A stretch of 64,000 nucleotides of DNA from contig JAVBXY010000038.1 in assembly GCA_030824275.1 (NCBI GenBank), positions 248,001 through 312,000 of the forward strand, given 5' to 3'. The DNA is from Rhodocyclaceae bacterium (GTDB lineage: Bacteria > Pseudomonadota > Gammaproteobacteria > Burkholderiales > Rhodocyclaceae). The translations under genes were made by a program, and so were the position numbers. The notes below the pieces were generated by a model. The model saw only the letters and a list, made by a program, of their open reading frames with translations, searched no databases and was not told the DNA's origin. Of the stretch, positions 47,384 to 56,770 are shown piece by piece (position 1 is the stretch's first letter; each line of letters starts with the position of its first letter).

Positions 47384-48529
47384 ATGCCCCATAAGATTCT
47401 CAACGTCCCCAAGGACGGCATGATCGAAGGCTTTCATGCCTCCATGTCCAGTCGCGGCATCGTCGCCGACCCGGCGCAACTGGCGGCTGCCATGCGTCTG
47501 CAAAAGTTCTATGACGATCTGCTCGCCTTCAAGGCGGCGCGGCGCACGTCCCTGCGAAAATTGCTGGTGCGACCTGAACTACCGCGCGGCGTCTGGTTCT
47601 GGGGCGGAGTAGGGCGGGGCAAAAGCTTTCTCATGGACTGCTTCTTCGACGCGGTGCCTTACACACGCAAGCGTCGCGTGCATTTCCACGGCTTCATGCG
47701 CGAGATCCACGAATCCCTGCGCGCTCACCGCAACGAGCAAGACCCGCTGTTGAAGGTGGCCGCACAGATTGCCCGCGAAACACGCCTGATGTGCTTCGAC
47801 GAATTCCACGTGTCCGACATTGCCGATGCCACCATTCTCGGCCGCCTGATGCAAGCGCTGTTCGACGCCGGCGTGCTGTTCTGCATCACCTCCAATTACC
47901 CGCCGGACAAGCTATATCCAAACGGTATTCAACGCGAGCTTTTCCTTCCAGCGATCGCTCTGCTCAAGGAAAAACTTGATGTGATCGAGGTGGATGCGGG
48001 TATCGACTACCGCCTGCGCACACTGGAACAGGCCGACATCTATCTGACTGGTGGTGCGGAAGCCCTTCCTGCGCTGGAGCAGATTTTTGTCCAGATCGCC
48101 GGCGGTGAGGGCCATCGGCGAACCGTCGAAATACTGGGGCGTGAACTGTCGGTGCAACGCCGGGCACCGGGTACAATCTGGTTCGATTTTGCGACCCTCT
48201 GCGAAGGCCACCGTTCCCAGAACGACTACCTCTGGCTGGCCGATCGACATCACACAGTCTTTCTCTCCGGGGTGCCGCAGATGGCCAGCGACATGGCCAG
48301 TGCGGCGCGCCGCTTCACCTGGTTGGTGGACGTACTCTATGACCACCGTGTGAAGCTGGTCATTCAGGCTGCCTGTCCCGCCGAGGCCTTGTATACGAGC
48401 GGACTCCAGGCCGAAGAGTTCAAGCGTACCGTCAGCCGGCTGATGGAAATGCGCTCCCACGAATACCTGGCAAGCCCGCACCGCCGCGAGGAATTATTGA
48501 GCGGAGAAAACGAAGCTCCGTCGACTTGA
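47384..48529 (+). CDS. zapE: Cell division protein ZapE (AFG1-like ATPase)
   Basis: AAA-type ATPase of 381 residues from ATG 47384 (MPHKILNVPKDG). Walker A is GGVGRGKSFLMDCFF, Walker B is LMCFDEFHVSDI, and a sensor region is ITSNYPPDKLYPNG. ZapE associates with the Z ring in E. coli. The start is uncertain because no strong ribosome site is visible; ATG 47420 is possible. It sits after the sucAB-lpd operon as in many betaproteobacteria. Confidence 0.93.
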   Translation: MPHKILNVPKDGMIEGFHASMSSRGIVADPAQLAAAMRLQKFYDDLLAFKAARRTSLRKLLVRPELPRGVWFWGGVGRGKSFLMDCFFDAVPYTRKRRVHFHGFMREIHESLRAHRNEQDPLLKVAAQIARETRLMCFDEFHVSDIADATILGRLMQALFDAGVLFCITSNYPPDKLYPNGIQRELFLPAIALLKEKLDVIEVDAGIDYRLRTLEQADIYLTGGAEALPALEQIFVQIAGGEGHRRTVEILGRELSVQRRAPGTIWFDFATLCEGHRSQNDYLWLADRHHTVFLSGVPQMASDMASAARRFTWLVDVLYDHRVKLVIQAACPAEALYTSGLQAEEFKRTVSRLMEMRSHEYLASPHRREELLSGENEAPST

Positions 48530-48589
48530 TTTCCCTCCCGTGGACTCGGTTAGAATGAATCGCAGACTCACCTTGCCGGGGAGAACATC

Positions 48590-49084
48590 ATGTTGCATGC
48601 AGGAGAAGCGGCACCGGAATTCACCTTGCCCGACGCAGACATGGAGTGGTTTGATTTTGCCTCACTGCGTGGCAGACAGCATGCGGTACTGTTCTTCTAT
48701 CCCAAGGATGGCACCCCTTATTGTTCGCTTGAAGCGGAGCAGTTTTCCGACCATGAAACCGACTTCGCGCGACACAATTGCGTCATCCTCGGTGTCTCGC
48801 GGGACGACTGCCTATCCCACGCCGATTTCCGCGACAAGCACGGTTTGTCGATACGCTTGCTCTCCGATGAAGCCGGCGACGTGTGCCGGAAATTCGGCGT
48901 CTGCCAGTATCGCGAGAAGGATGGTCACAAAAAACTCTGTGTCGTTCGTTCGACGTTCATAGTAGACAAGGACGGCATCGTTCGCCACGCCCTCTACGAC
49001 ATCAACCCGAAAGGGCATGCCGCCGAGGTTTTTCAACTGGTAAAAGGCCTTAACGGCAAAGGAAGGCAGCATGCTCATAACTAG
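48590..49084 (+). CDS. Peroxiredoxin (BCP/AhpC-TSA family)
   Basis: Thioredoxin-fold peroxidase of 164 residues. The peroxidatic cysteine is in FYPKDGTPYCSLEAEQF; the usual glycine before it is here tyrosine (PYC instead of PGC) and the following threonine is serine. This is closest to the bacterioferritin-comigratory-protein type. The 3' end overlaps slyD by 14 bp, suggesting coupled expression. Confidence 0.9.
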   Translation: MLHAGEAAPEFTLPDADMEWFDFASLRGRQHAVLFFYPKDGTPYCSLEAEQFSDHETDFARHNCVILGVSRDDCLSHADFRDKHGLSIRLLSDEAGDVCRKFGVCQYREKDGHKKLCVVRSTFIVDKDGIVRHALYDINPKGHAAEVFQLVKGLNGKGRQHAHN

Positions 49085-49553
49085 AAACACCGTCGTCACT
49101 CTCAACTACAACGTCAAGGACAGTGACGGTAATCCAGTGGATGAGGGCCAGGCGCCGTTGGTCTACCTGCACGGTGGTTACGGCGGCATCTTCGACACCA
49201 TCGAGGAAGCCCTCCAGGGCAAGACCACTGGCGACAAGCTTGAAGTCAAGCTCCAGCCCGAAGATGCCTTTGGTGAGTACGATGCCGAGCTGGTCGCCAT
49301 CGAGCCGCGCCAATTGTTTCCCGACAACATCGAGGTCGGCATGCAGTTCGAGCGCGGCGATGAGGACGGAGAGGAAGATGGTGTTCTCTTCACGATTACC
49401 GATATCGCTGACGACAAGGTCGTGGTGGACGGCAATCATCCGCTGGCTGGCATGGCGCTGCTGTTTTCTTGCACCGTCACCGACGTACGCACCGCCAGCG
49501 CGGAGGAAGTGACCCACGGACACGTTCACGGGGCACACGGTCACCATCATTGA
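49071..49553 (+). CDS. slyD: FKBP-type peptidyl-prolyl isomerase SlyD
   Basis: 160-residue cytoplasmic prolyl isomerase and chaperone. The FKBP core is split by the insert-in-flap domain typical of SlyD (LQPEDAFGEYDAELV). It ends with a short His-rich metal-binding tail (HGHVHGAHGHHH), much shorter than in E. coli. SlyD supplies nickel for hydrogenase or urease maturation and may buffer metals. Confidence 0.94.
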   Translation: MLITRNTVVTLNYNVKDSDGNPVDEGQAPLVYLHGGYGGIFDTIEEALQGKTTGDKLEVKLQPEDAFGEYDAELVAIEPRQLFPDNIEVGMQFERGDEDGEEDGVLFTITDIADDKVVVDGNHPLAGMALLFSCTVTDVRTASAEEVTHGHVHGAHGHHH

Positions 49554-49560
49554 TGTGATT

Positions 49561-49584
49561 ACGGAGCTGCGGCTCCGTATATTT
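49561..49584 (+). terminator. Terminator after slyD
   Basis: 7-bp stem ACGGAGC / GCTCCGT with loop TGCG, followed by ATATTTT, 7 bp after the slyD stop. It marks the end of the core-gene block before the transposase region. Confidence 0.8.
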
Positions 49585-49825
49585 TACCCGGTGATTTTAC
49601 ATAATATCAATTATGCGAATTAGTGGTAATTCCAGAAAAGGGTTCCCGTACTTTCCGTGCTGAAATTGGCGGTTTCTTCGGAAGCCCCTAACCGTGCTGG
49701 TTTGACGCCCGTTTGCAGACTATAGTACGCAAGCTTTCTGCATTATTTCATGTAGTTAGTTGACTGTTCCCCTTCGGTTGGTGCAGGATTTACCCCATCC
49801 TCTGCACCGGCCTGGGAGATCAGTT

Positions 49826-52762
49826 ATGCCTGACATTCATCGGTGGCAGCACCAGTATCTAGGCGCCTCCGTCTTCCCGAAGACCCTCTCTGCGGTCGAA
49901 CTTCAGGCTTTCTTCACATTTTCCGAGCACGAGCTTTCTGAACTGCGAAAGCGCTTCCGGTCGAATGCACGGGTCGCTGGCGCCATTCAGCTCGGTTTTC
50001 TGAAGATGACGGGCCATCCGCTTGAGCACACCCACGTCATCCCGTCGACGCTGCTTCAGCATGTCTCCGTACAGTTTGGCCTCCCTGCGCTCTCCGTTGC
50101 CAGCCTCAAGGCAATGTACACCCGTCCCAAGACACTGTATGAGCACCGCTGGCGAGTCATGGAGATTCTGGGTTTCTCCCAGCCGGATCAAGAGCAGCTC
50201 GGCGGCCTTCTCCCTTATCTCCACGAGGCAGCCCGATATGCGCCCAGTGTCGATGTCTTGGTTGAACAAGCCAAGATATGGCTCTACCAGAATCGGTTTG
50301 TAACGCCAGCAGATCGGGTCATTCGCGACCTCGCCCGAGTGGCCATGGCCGAATCGGAGCAGGAGCTGTTGCAGTTGATTCGTAGTCAGTTGTCCACGAC
50401 GGCAATTCGCCGGATTGAAGCGGACGTGTTGCGACTTCATGCAACATCCGGGCGTTCGGTCCTTGAATGGCTACAGCAATCGCCACGGCGAAGCACAAAT
50501 CCCGCACTTGCCGAACGTATTGAGCGCATCGATTTTCTGAGGGGGCTGGGGATCGACAAACTCGACCTGGACGCCATCGCCATTGAAAAAATGCGCCTCT
50601 ACGCAAATGAGTTGCAAGGTATTCGCCCGGTCAAATTCAGGGAACTCAAAGACCCGACCCGGACCCTGCGTCTGATCTGCTTCCTCAAGATGGCGCTGAT
50701 GCGGGCGTCGGACGCTGCCATCATGATGGGCGCCCGTCTGACCTCGAAAATTGTCCGCAACGCCTACGAGAAAGCTCGATTACTGGAAGCACAAGGCGCC
50801 GTATCCCGGGCCGATGCCTTTGAGTTGGTGATCAAGCGAGCGCGGGATTCGTCCGCCTCGGATAGCGAGGTTCGAGCCTATGCCCTCGAATTGGATGAAA
50901 CCCTCAAGCCCAGGCAGTTCAATACCCGCGCTGCCGCCGCCCGTTGGATATTGTCCGATCCGGAGCAAGGGAAGACGCTCCGTTCTATCCTGAGCCAGAT
51001 GCAAAAGCTTGGGATCGAAGCCGAACCGCATGATCCGGGCAAGGAGCGGATCGATTACCTGAGTACCCTGTATCAGCAGAAAGTCACGGCCCTCCCCGAC
51101 AAACCCGGTATATCGATCCCCACGCCCTGGAGGGACATCATTGAAGGCGAGGACCGCGAGCGCGCCATGCGCGGCCTGGAGGCCGCGACCCTGATCGGTC
51201 TTCGGAAATCGCTTCGCAGCGGCGCCGTCTATGTGACCGACAGCGAAAAATTCCGTGGCCGGCACCGCTTGATGATCAATGCCGATCTCTGGGACAAGAC
51301 AAAGGTCAATCATTACACCCGACTGAGCCTGCCCATGCGCCCGGAAGACTTTGTTGAGTCGCTGGTGGCCGAGCTGAAAATCAAGCTGGCGGCGCTCGGG
51401 GCGGCAGTGGCCGAGGGCCGTATCCTGATCAAGGATGGAAGGCTCCAGATCCCTCATAACCCGGACCGGGAGGTCTACCCAAACGTCAAACTGAAACTGG
51501 ACGGGGTGTTCCAGAAGATTGGCGTGGTCCAACTGCCCGACCTCATCCTGGAAATGGACAGCCGGGTTGGCGTCAGCAAGATGCTGCTGGGGCGCCTGGC
51601 CCGGTCACCGGCCGAACTCCTCCAAGTCTATGGCGGCATGCTGGCTCATGGATCGGCGCTGGATGCCAGTACGGTAAGCCTGATGGTTCCTCAGCTCAGC
51701 GCCAACCAGGTACTGGCCGGCATGCAGCACTTTGAGAATCGGGATGCCGTTCGGGCCGCCAACGAGGCGGTCATGAGCTTCCAGCGGAACCTGCCGATTG
51801 CCAAGCATTGGGGCGACGGCTCCCTAGTCTCTGCCGATATGATGAGCCTCGATGTCTCCCGGAAGATATGGCTCGCCCGCCTAGACCCGAAACGGAAAGT
51901 CCATTCGGTGGGTACCTATACCCATCTGGCGGACTTCTGGAGCGTGATTTATGACCAGCCCATAGTATTGAACGAGCGCCAGGCCGGTGCAGCCATCGAA
52001 GGCGCCATTCGTCAGCGGGAGTTGGAGGTCGATCAGTTGGCCGTTGATACCCACGGCTACACGGAATTCGCCATGGCGATTGCCAAGTTGCTGGGTTTTG
52101 CGCTGTGCCCGCGACTCAAACGTGCCACGGAGCGTCGGTTTTACGTGCCCAGCGGCTTGACGGGCATTCCCGATGCTCTTGGCGGGATCGTCGTTCCCAA
52201 TATTTCCTTGCGTCGGGTGCATCAGGAATGGGACGATCTGGTCCGCTTGGCCGCATCCATTGAATCCGGCCATACCACGGCCACAGTGGCCCTGGCCCGG
52301 TTCGGGTCTGCCGCTGCCGATAGCCCCATCTACCGTGCTGGCGTCCATCTGGGGCGTCTTGTCCGTTCCATCTATCTGTGCGACTACTTCCTCAGTGAGG
52401 ATCTGCGGCGCACCGTGAACCGGATTCTGGTGCATGGCGAGGGCGTTCATACCCTCCAGCGGGCAATCTGCGCCGGCTCGTTTTCCAAACCACGAGGCCA
52501 ACGGGAAGAGGAACTCTACGCCGTCTCCGGATCGCTGACCCTGTTGACCAATCTATGCCTGGCCTGGACAGCGACACACATGCAGGAAGCGATCTTTGGC
52601 GAGGATGGCCGAGCGGCCGACGGCACGGACCTGGGTTGGCTGGCACATGCCAGTCCCGCGCACTATTCAAATATCAATTTCCGAGGCACATTCAGTTTCC
52701 CGGTTGCTGACTATGCCCAGTGGCTACTGGCCGATGCTCCTGCTCAGCGGCAACAACGCTGA
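49826..52762 (+). CDS. tnpA: Tn3-family transposase
   Basis: 978 residues, the full size for a Tn3 TnpA. The N-terminal DUF4158-like DNA-binding region starts MPDIHRWQHQYLGASVFPKTL. The C-terminal DDE domain shows the aspartates in SADMMSLDVSRKIWLA and AVDTHGYTEFAMAI and the glutamate in EELYAVSGSLTLLTNL. ATG 49826 is preceded by GGGAGA; a longer frame from 49760 lacks conserved sequence. No frameshift or internal stop is seen, so the enzyme may be active. Confidence 0.93.
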   Translation: MPDIHRWQHQYLGASVFPKTLSAVELQAFFTFSEHELSELRKRFRSNARVAGAIQLGFLKMTGHPLEHTHVIPSTLLQHVSVQFGLPALSVASLKAMYTRPKTLYEHRWRVMEILGFSQPDQEQLGGLLPYLHEAARYAPSVDVLVEQAKIWLYQNRFVTPADRVIRDLARVAMAESEQELLQLIRSQLSTTAIRRIEADVLRLHATSGRSVLEWLQQSPRRSTNPALAERIERIDFLRGLGIDKLDLDAIAIEKMRLYANELQGIRPVKFRELKDPTRTLRLICFLKMALMRASDAAIMMGARLTSKIVRNAYEKARLLEAQGAVSRADAFELVIKRARDSSASDSEVRAYALELDETLKPRQFNTRAAAARWILSDPEQGKTLRSILSQMQKLGIEAEPHDPGKERIDYLSTLYQQKVTALPDKPGISIPTPWRDIIEGEDRERAMRGLEAATLIGLRKSLRSGAVYVTDSEKFRGRHRLMINADLWDKTKVNHYTRLSLPMRPEDFVESLVAELKIKLAALGAAVAEGRILIKDGRLQIPHNPDREVYPNVKLKLDGVFQKIGVVQLPDLILEMDSRVGVSKMLLGRLARSPAELLQVYGGMLAHGSALDASTVSLMVPQLSANQVLAGMQHFENRDAVRAANEAVMSFQRNLPIAKHWGDGSLVSADMMSLDVSRKIWLARLDPKRKVHSVGTYTHLADFWSVIYDQPIVLNERQAGAAIEGAIRQRELEVDQLAVDTHGYTEFAMAIAKLLGFALCPRLKRATERRFYVPSGLTGIPDALGGIVVPNISLRRVHQEWDDLVRLAASIESGHTTATVALARFGSAAADSPIYRAGVHLGRLVRSIYLCDYFLSEDLRRTVNRILVHGEGVHTLQRAICAGSFSKPRGQREEELYAVSGSLTLLTNLCLAWTATHMQEAIFGEDGRAADGTDLGWLAHASPAHYSNINFRGTFSFPVADYAQWLLADAPAQRQQR

Positions 52763-52778
52763 CGATCATCAGTCCAAA

Positions 52779-54050
52779 TCAGATCAATGGTTTTGAAATG
52801 GACAGAATTGGTTTGAGACCGGAACCGAACCTCGCAATTGCATCGCGCTGATTGCGAAGCTCGCTGTACGGCAAATAGCGGAATCCAAGTTCATCGACTC
52901 TCGCGAATGCTGGTCTTTTGATTTGTTGCCGTACATCACCCTCTCGTCCATCGGGTGCTACGAGAAACAGGCCTTCGCAGGTCTTGAGCTCGCATCCATA
53001 GGCCAGGTCAAGTAAGCGAACAATTCCCGAGTAGATGGACGTCGTATGTTCAACTTCGAATGCCGCAACAACATGGCCGTTGTCTGGCCGTAGCCATATA
53101 ACGTCAATGAGCCGAACTGCTTCCGCACCAGGTAGCAGCGCCAGGCTCTCTGGAAGAGCGGCGAGACATCCGTCGCTCAATGACCCATCCGCATAGCTGC
53201 GGCTACGGTCATTGGATGCGACCCATACCGCAAAGCCGAGGTCTTTGCCAAGGTCTCGAAGCCATCCTTGGATTTGAGTGTGGGTCTGATCATTGTCTAG
53301 GGCTGAATTCAAGGCTTTGAGTTGGGCGGCACTCTCTGCCCGGACCTGTTCAAGATCCCTTAGCCATGTCTCTTCTGCTGCCGGATTTCTATCTAGCGGT
53401 GGCGCCGGATAGCGATCTGTCCCAATATCGAACAGGAGTCCGGCTATCGCGCCCAGATCATTGGACAGCAGCTTACGATGGGTTGCATTTAGGGCCAGCA
53501 TCCCTTGCCGCATCGTTAAATAGTGATCCCAGCGCCCCAGTTTGACCTTCGACCCGGTCAGGGCGTTATAGCCATTCACGATTGCGGTATTAAAGGGAGG
53601 AACCAGTGTCGGATGTATGAAGTAGAGCAAATTCGCTACAGCCGGGCCGAGTCCTTTGATTTTCAGCGAATCGATATGCCTGATCGCCTGAATGATCTCG
53701 GCTTCGTTATCGCAGCAGTTACACGTGTGCAGTAAGCGGGCGAAGGCCTTTTGGTTTTCTGGATTTTCGTAAATATCCGGGATGCGCAGCTTGGGCTTCC
53801 AGAGAAAGGCATGGTCTGCGCCCTTGAATATCTGACGCTGTTCAGCCACTGAGCCGACCACCGTTTCCAAGGACGAGCCGCGGTAGGCGTTCCCGAAACT
53901 TCCTGCTTCGATGTCCTGCACCACCTCGGCAATGCCACGGCGGATCGAACGGAAGTTCTTCAGCCGCTCAGACCATAAAAACCACGATGAATAGGTGCTG
54001 TGCGGATCATCCTTCCAGCGCTGGATAAGGGTGCTGATGGCCTCGGTCAT
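52779..54050 (-). CDS. HhH plus PD-(D/E)XK-like nuclease of unknown role (transposon passenger)
   Basis: 423 residues, not recognised by name. Around residues 125-165 there is a helix-hairpin-helix-like stretch (LKIKGLGPAVANLLYFIHP), followed by a helical region like that of DNA glycosylases. After a coiled segment, residues ~270-400 have a possible restriction-endonuclease fold: LIDVIWLRP, then AAFEVEHTTSIYSGIVRLLDL, where D...ExE fits a PD-(D/E)XK active site with histidine in place of lysine. It converges on tnpA with a 17-bp gap. A transposon-borne restriction-like or defence nuclease is the best guess; this is inference. No methyltransferase is adjacent. Confidence 0.7.
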   Translation of the reverse strand: MTEAISTLIQRWKDDPHSTYSSWFLWSERLKNFRSIRRGIAEVVQDIEAGSFGNAYRGSSLETVVGSVAEQRQIFKGADHAFLWKPKLRIPDIYENPENQKAFARLLHTCNCCDNEAEIIQAIRHIDSLKIKGLGPAVANLLYFIHPTLVPPFNTAIVNGYNALTGSKVKLGRWDHYLTMRQGMLALNATHRKLLSNDLGAIAGLLFDIGTDRYPAPPLDRNPAAEETWLRDLEQVRAESAAQLKALNSALDNDQTHTQIQGWLRDLGKDLGFAVWVASNDRSRSYADGSLSDGCLAALPESLALLPGAEAVRLIDVIWLRPDNGHVVAAFEVEHTTSIYSGIVRLLDLAYGCELKTCEGLFLVAPDGREGDVRQQIKRPAFARVDELGFRYLPYSELRNQRDAIARFGSGLKPILSISKPLI

Positions 54051-54241
54051 TGCGGTTGCCGGTTATTGGGACACAGAATGATTATCAACGATATGTAATC
54101 AGGATACATCCTTCGGGAATATGCATAACACCATAAGTTCTTTGTCAGAACAATGTGCCCTCTCTATAGTCGGTGCTACCGGACGGACCGAGAAATGGCC
54201 CCCCAATTGGCTAGCGCCCCTATCTACGAAAGGAAAGTTTC

Positions 54242-54736
54242 ATGACTGGTTTTGCCCAATTGTTCACCGACACCCGCTCCGCCCTTGCCAGTGAAGGAGC
54301 TGATGGCACTGCCCGTTTCAATGTAACCAGCCAAGGCAAGGATGGACTGCATCGCAATGTGAGTATTCGTGATTTCTCCGTCGAGGTCGATGAACCACCG
54401 GCCCTGGGTGGCAAGGACAAGGCCCCCAACCCGGTTGAGTACGCCTTGGCTGCTTTGGCAACGTGCCAGGAAATTACCTACCGTCTCCATGCAGATGCCT
54501 TGGGAATTCCGCTCAAGGATGTCTCAGTAAAGCTTGAAGGCGAAATCGACCTCCGAGGCTTCTTCGGTGCCGCCAAGGGTGTTCGTCCCGGCTTTCAGAA
54601 GGTGACGGGCTCAGTCAGCTTTGACAGCACCGCTTCTGCGGGTGATCTCAAGCGACTCAAGGAAGTGGTCGATGCACACTGCCCGGTTCTGGATCTGTTC
54701 AGTAACGCAACCCCGGTTCAGATCGCAATCGCCTAA
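54242..54736 (+). CDS. OsmC/Ohr family protein
   Basis: 164-residue OsmC-fold protein. Of the usual two redox cysteines, one is in ALAALATCQEITYR and one in VDAHCPVLDLF, both present, so peroxidase activity is plausible. A clear AAAGGAAAG ribosome site precedes the ATG. The 190 bp upstream (to the nuclease gene) contains no recognisable gene and may hold its promoter. Confidence 0.92.
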   Translation: MTGFAQLFTDTRSALASEGADGTARFNVTSQGKDGLHRNVSIRDFSVEVDEPPALGGKDKAPNPVEYALAALATCQEITYRLHADALGIPLKDVSVKLEGEIDLRGFFGAAKGVRPGFQKVTGSVSFDSTASAGDLKRLKEVVDAHCPVLDLFSNATPVQIAIA

Positions 54737-54742
54737 AGATCA

Positions 54743-54770
54743 ATTGAGGCGGCTTACAGGCCGCCTCAAT
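54743..54770. terminator. Bidirectional hairpin between osmC-like and methyltransferase genes
   Basis: Perfect 11-bp stem ATTGAGGCGGC / GCCGCCTCAAT with a 6-nt loop between two convergent genes. T runs are weak on both sides. Confidence 0.65.
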
Positions 54771-54787
54771 CATCACAGCAAGGTTTA

Positions 54788-55423
54788 TCAGCTCCACCGA
54801 GAGGGCCACCAGCCTGGTGTGGTTCGCATGTATTCCCGGTACTCTTCCGCGAACTCAGCCAAGGCTTGCTGCTCCTCGCGTCGGGCCAGTCGGACATAAG
54901 TTCCTATCAGAATAGGGAACAGCAGGAGCGTCACAATCGTCGGCCATTGAAAGAGGAAACCGATCATGATGATGACAAAAGCCACGTATTGGGGATGACG
55001 GATGCGGGCATAGGGACCGGTCCTTGCCAGTGTTTTTGTCCTCTGGGCTTTATAGAGAACCGGCCAAGCCTTTGCCAGAAGCCAGAATCCCCCGAGGATA
55101 AATACGTTGGAGATCAGGTGGAACGGACCAAAGTGCGGGTTCGATGTCCACCCGAACAGCATTTCCGGGAGATGCCCGGCGTCGTGTGACATCCAGTCAA
55201 TCCCAGGAAACTGCTTAGTCAGCCAACCCGATAGCAAATATATCGTCAGAGGGAAGCCGTACATCTCGGTGAAGAGCGCCACCAGAAACGCCGAGAACAT
55301 CCCGAGCGTTCGCCAATCCTGCGAGGTTTGTGGTTTGTAAAAGCTGGCAGCGAAAAAAATAAAGAACGCAGAATTGATCGCCACCAATGTCCACAGGCCA
55401 TAACCACCTTCGGTACCGGTCAT
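54788..55423 (-). CDS. Integral membrane methyltransferase (isoprenylcysteine/phospholipid methyltransferase-like)
   Basis: 211 residues with five or six hydrophobic helices. The C-terminal part has the ICMT/PEMT SAM-binding pattern ([20 protein letters not shown] ... [11 protein letters not shown]). Substrate unknown. The start overlaps the stop of the DUF2933 gene by 4 bp. Genes of this type are frequent in copper/silver resistance islands, which fits the neighbours, but their function there is not established. Confidence 0.85.
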   Translation of the reverse strand: MTGTEGGYGLWTLVAINSAFFIFFAASFYKPQTSQDWRTLGMFSAFLVALFTEMYGFPLTIYLLSGWLTKQFPGIDWMSHDAGHLPEMLFGWTSNPHFGPFHLISNVFILGGFWLLAKAWPVLYKAQRTKTLARTGPYARIRHPQYVAFVIIMIGFLFQWPTIVTLLLFPILIGTYVRLARREEQQALAEFAEEYREYMRTTPGWWPSRWS

Positions 55424-55680
55424 TTTCCACTCTCCTCGCTATCGCTGGTTCCACTTGTCCCATGCCGATGGTGGCTGCCGTGATGCATGAACATGTGCAT
55501 TACCGGGCAGGCGAGAAGCAACAAATAGGGGAGTGCGCCAAGAAAATGTGCTCGATGCTCGGCGAGCAAGTAGAACAAGGCAATGGCGGCAAATAGCCAC
55601 CAGCCCCAGAAAATTCGCTTCGCATGATGCTGATCATGCTCATTTGATGTAGCGTCCCGGTGTTCAGAACTTTCGGTCAT
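55420..55680 (-). CDS. DUF2933-type small membrane protein
   Basis: 86 residues: a His/Asp-rich N terminus (EHDQHHAKR), two hydrophobic helices ([17 protein letters not shown] and [19 protein letters not shown]) and a His-rich tail ([10 protein letters not shown]). The [11 protein letters not shown] stretch looks suited to binding copper. ATG 55680 follows an AGGAG ribosome site; the frame extends upstream without conserved content. Typical member of metal islands, function unknown. Confidence 0.85.
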   Translation of the reverse strand: MTESSEHRDATSNEHDQHHAKRIFWGWWLFAAIALFYLLAEHRAHFLGALPYLLLLACPVMHMFMHHGSHHRHGTSGTSDSEESGK

Positions 55681-55693
55681 GATGCACTCCTGA

Positions 55694-56200
55694 CTAGCGA
55701 AGCTTGGATGGAGGGCGGTTGCAGCACGCGCCATTCCCTGCACGAGCAAGATTGTCGATTTCGTTGCGTTCTCCGAACTTCCACCAGCTGCGCTGTACGC
55801 GGTGCCAGCCATCCTTGATGGTTAAACCTGCCGCTTTGGCAGTCGCTTCCAGTTGCTCCAGTGTGACCTGCCACAAGTCGTATTCCACCAACAGCATATT
55901 GCTGCTGGCAAGCGTGACGGATTTGACCCCCATCATGCGTCCAATGCGAAGGACCGCCGGATCAATGATTTCTGCTGCACCAGGTTGAAACCGGAGCTTG
56001 CGCCGCTTGAGAACAGAATCCTTGCCGGGGCGATGCCATCCTGACACGTATATTTCGGGCGAGGTCCGGAATTGAGACTGGCACTGTTCGGAACAAAAAT
56101 GAAACCCGAGCCCTCGATAGGTCGTTGAATATTTCGACTGTTGGACCACAACATCCATACCGCAAACGGGATCAATCAGAACGGGCGTGGGTCTTGTCAT
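55694..56200 (-). CDS. YHS-domain protein with HMA-like C-terminal region
   Basis: 168 residues. The N-terminal YHS metal-binding domain contains DPVCGMDV and HFCSEQCQSQF. After a basic linker, the C-terminal part (VKSVTLASSNMLLVEYDLWQV...LEATAKAAGLTIKDGW) looks like a ferredoxin-like HMA fold without its CxxC, and is followed by a terminal NGACCNRPP. Probable cytosolic copper-binding or delivery protein acting with CopA. ATG 56200 is chosen over an upstream ATG at 56218. The DUF2933 gene follows after 13 bp. Confidence 0.82.
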   Translation of the reverse strand: MTRPTPVLIDPVCGMDVVVQQSKYSTTYRGLGFHFCSEQCQSQFRTSPEIYVSGWHRPGKDSVLKRRKLRFQPGAAEIIDPAVLRIGRMMGVKSVTLASSNMLLVEYDLWQVTLEQLEATAKAAGLTIKDGWHRVQRSWWKFGERNEIDNLARAGNGACCNRPPSKLR

Positions 56201-56271
56201 CGTCTTTATTCCTGACACACAGCTCAGTCTAGTCCGCAGAGAGCCACCTGATTCCCTGCGGATCGTCTGAC

Positions 56272-56523
56272 TTACTTGCCGTCCCGAGGATGAAGATGCT
56301 GGTCCTTCTTGGCCTTCGGCTTGGCTGCCTTCTTCTCGGTCTTGGCATCCGATTGGGGAGTGCCGTTTTTCTCTTCCATGTGGGAATGCGGCTTCATTTT
56401 TGGGGCAGGTGCCTTTTCGCTTTCAGCCGCTGGTGCTTTTTCAGCGTCGGCTGAAAAGGCCGTCATGGAAAAGGATGAGACGACAGCGAACGCAATCGCG
56501 GGAAGGATAGCCTTCAGTTTCAT
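56272..56523 (-). CDS. Small exported Lys/His-rich protein of copper island
   Basis: 83 residues with a clear signal peptide (AILPAIAFAVVSSFSMTAFSA). The mature part is very Lys, Ala and Pro rich with scattered His and Met (KMKPHSHMEEKNG, KKDQHLHPRDGK), compatible with weak periplasmic metal binding. A strong AAGGAG ribosome site precedes the ATG. No named family is certain. Confidence 0.8.
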   Translation of the reverse strand: MKLKAILPAIAFAVVSSFSMTAFSADAEKAPAAESEKAPAPKMKPHSHMEEKNGTPQSDAKTEKKAAKPKAKKDQHLHPRDGK

Positions 56524-56770
56524 GGTGATACTCCTTAGCAGAAGAGGAAATGAACGTGCTTCAGTCGCATTGGACTAAGGCAAGTCTGGTCTTTTGCCAC
56601 CGTCAGGAACATGACTACTGGATTACATTTTTGTCAGGATGTTCCGATCAGTCACAAACGCGTAGTCCAAGAGCCGGTTGGTCGAGTTCGGTTTGATGTC
56701 AATTCTGTCGGATTGATAGCAAACTGACCGCCCAGCAGTTTCTGGCGGCCACTCAGGTAGGTCCACTACC

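Larger units (their letters stand above)
49826..54050. mobile_element. Tn3-family transposon region (ends not located)
   Basis: Contains a full-length Tn3-family transposase and a nuclease gene 17 bp from its end on the opposite strand. I could not find a convincing pair of 38-bp Tn3-type terminal inverted repeats, a resolvase or a res site. The 240 bp before the transposase (49586-49825) are AT-rich and hold short inverted repeats, including CATAAT/ATTATG near 49600. The limits given are only those of the two genes. Confidence 0.45.

Noticed and set aside
49586-49825. Tn3 left terminal inverted repeat in the AT-rich stretch before tnpA
   Set aside because: A GGG...CCCC-flanked stretch near 49640-49690 is suggestive, but I could not find a matching inverted copy downstream of the transposase or the nuclease gene.
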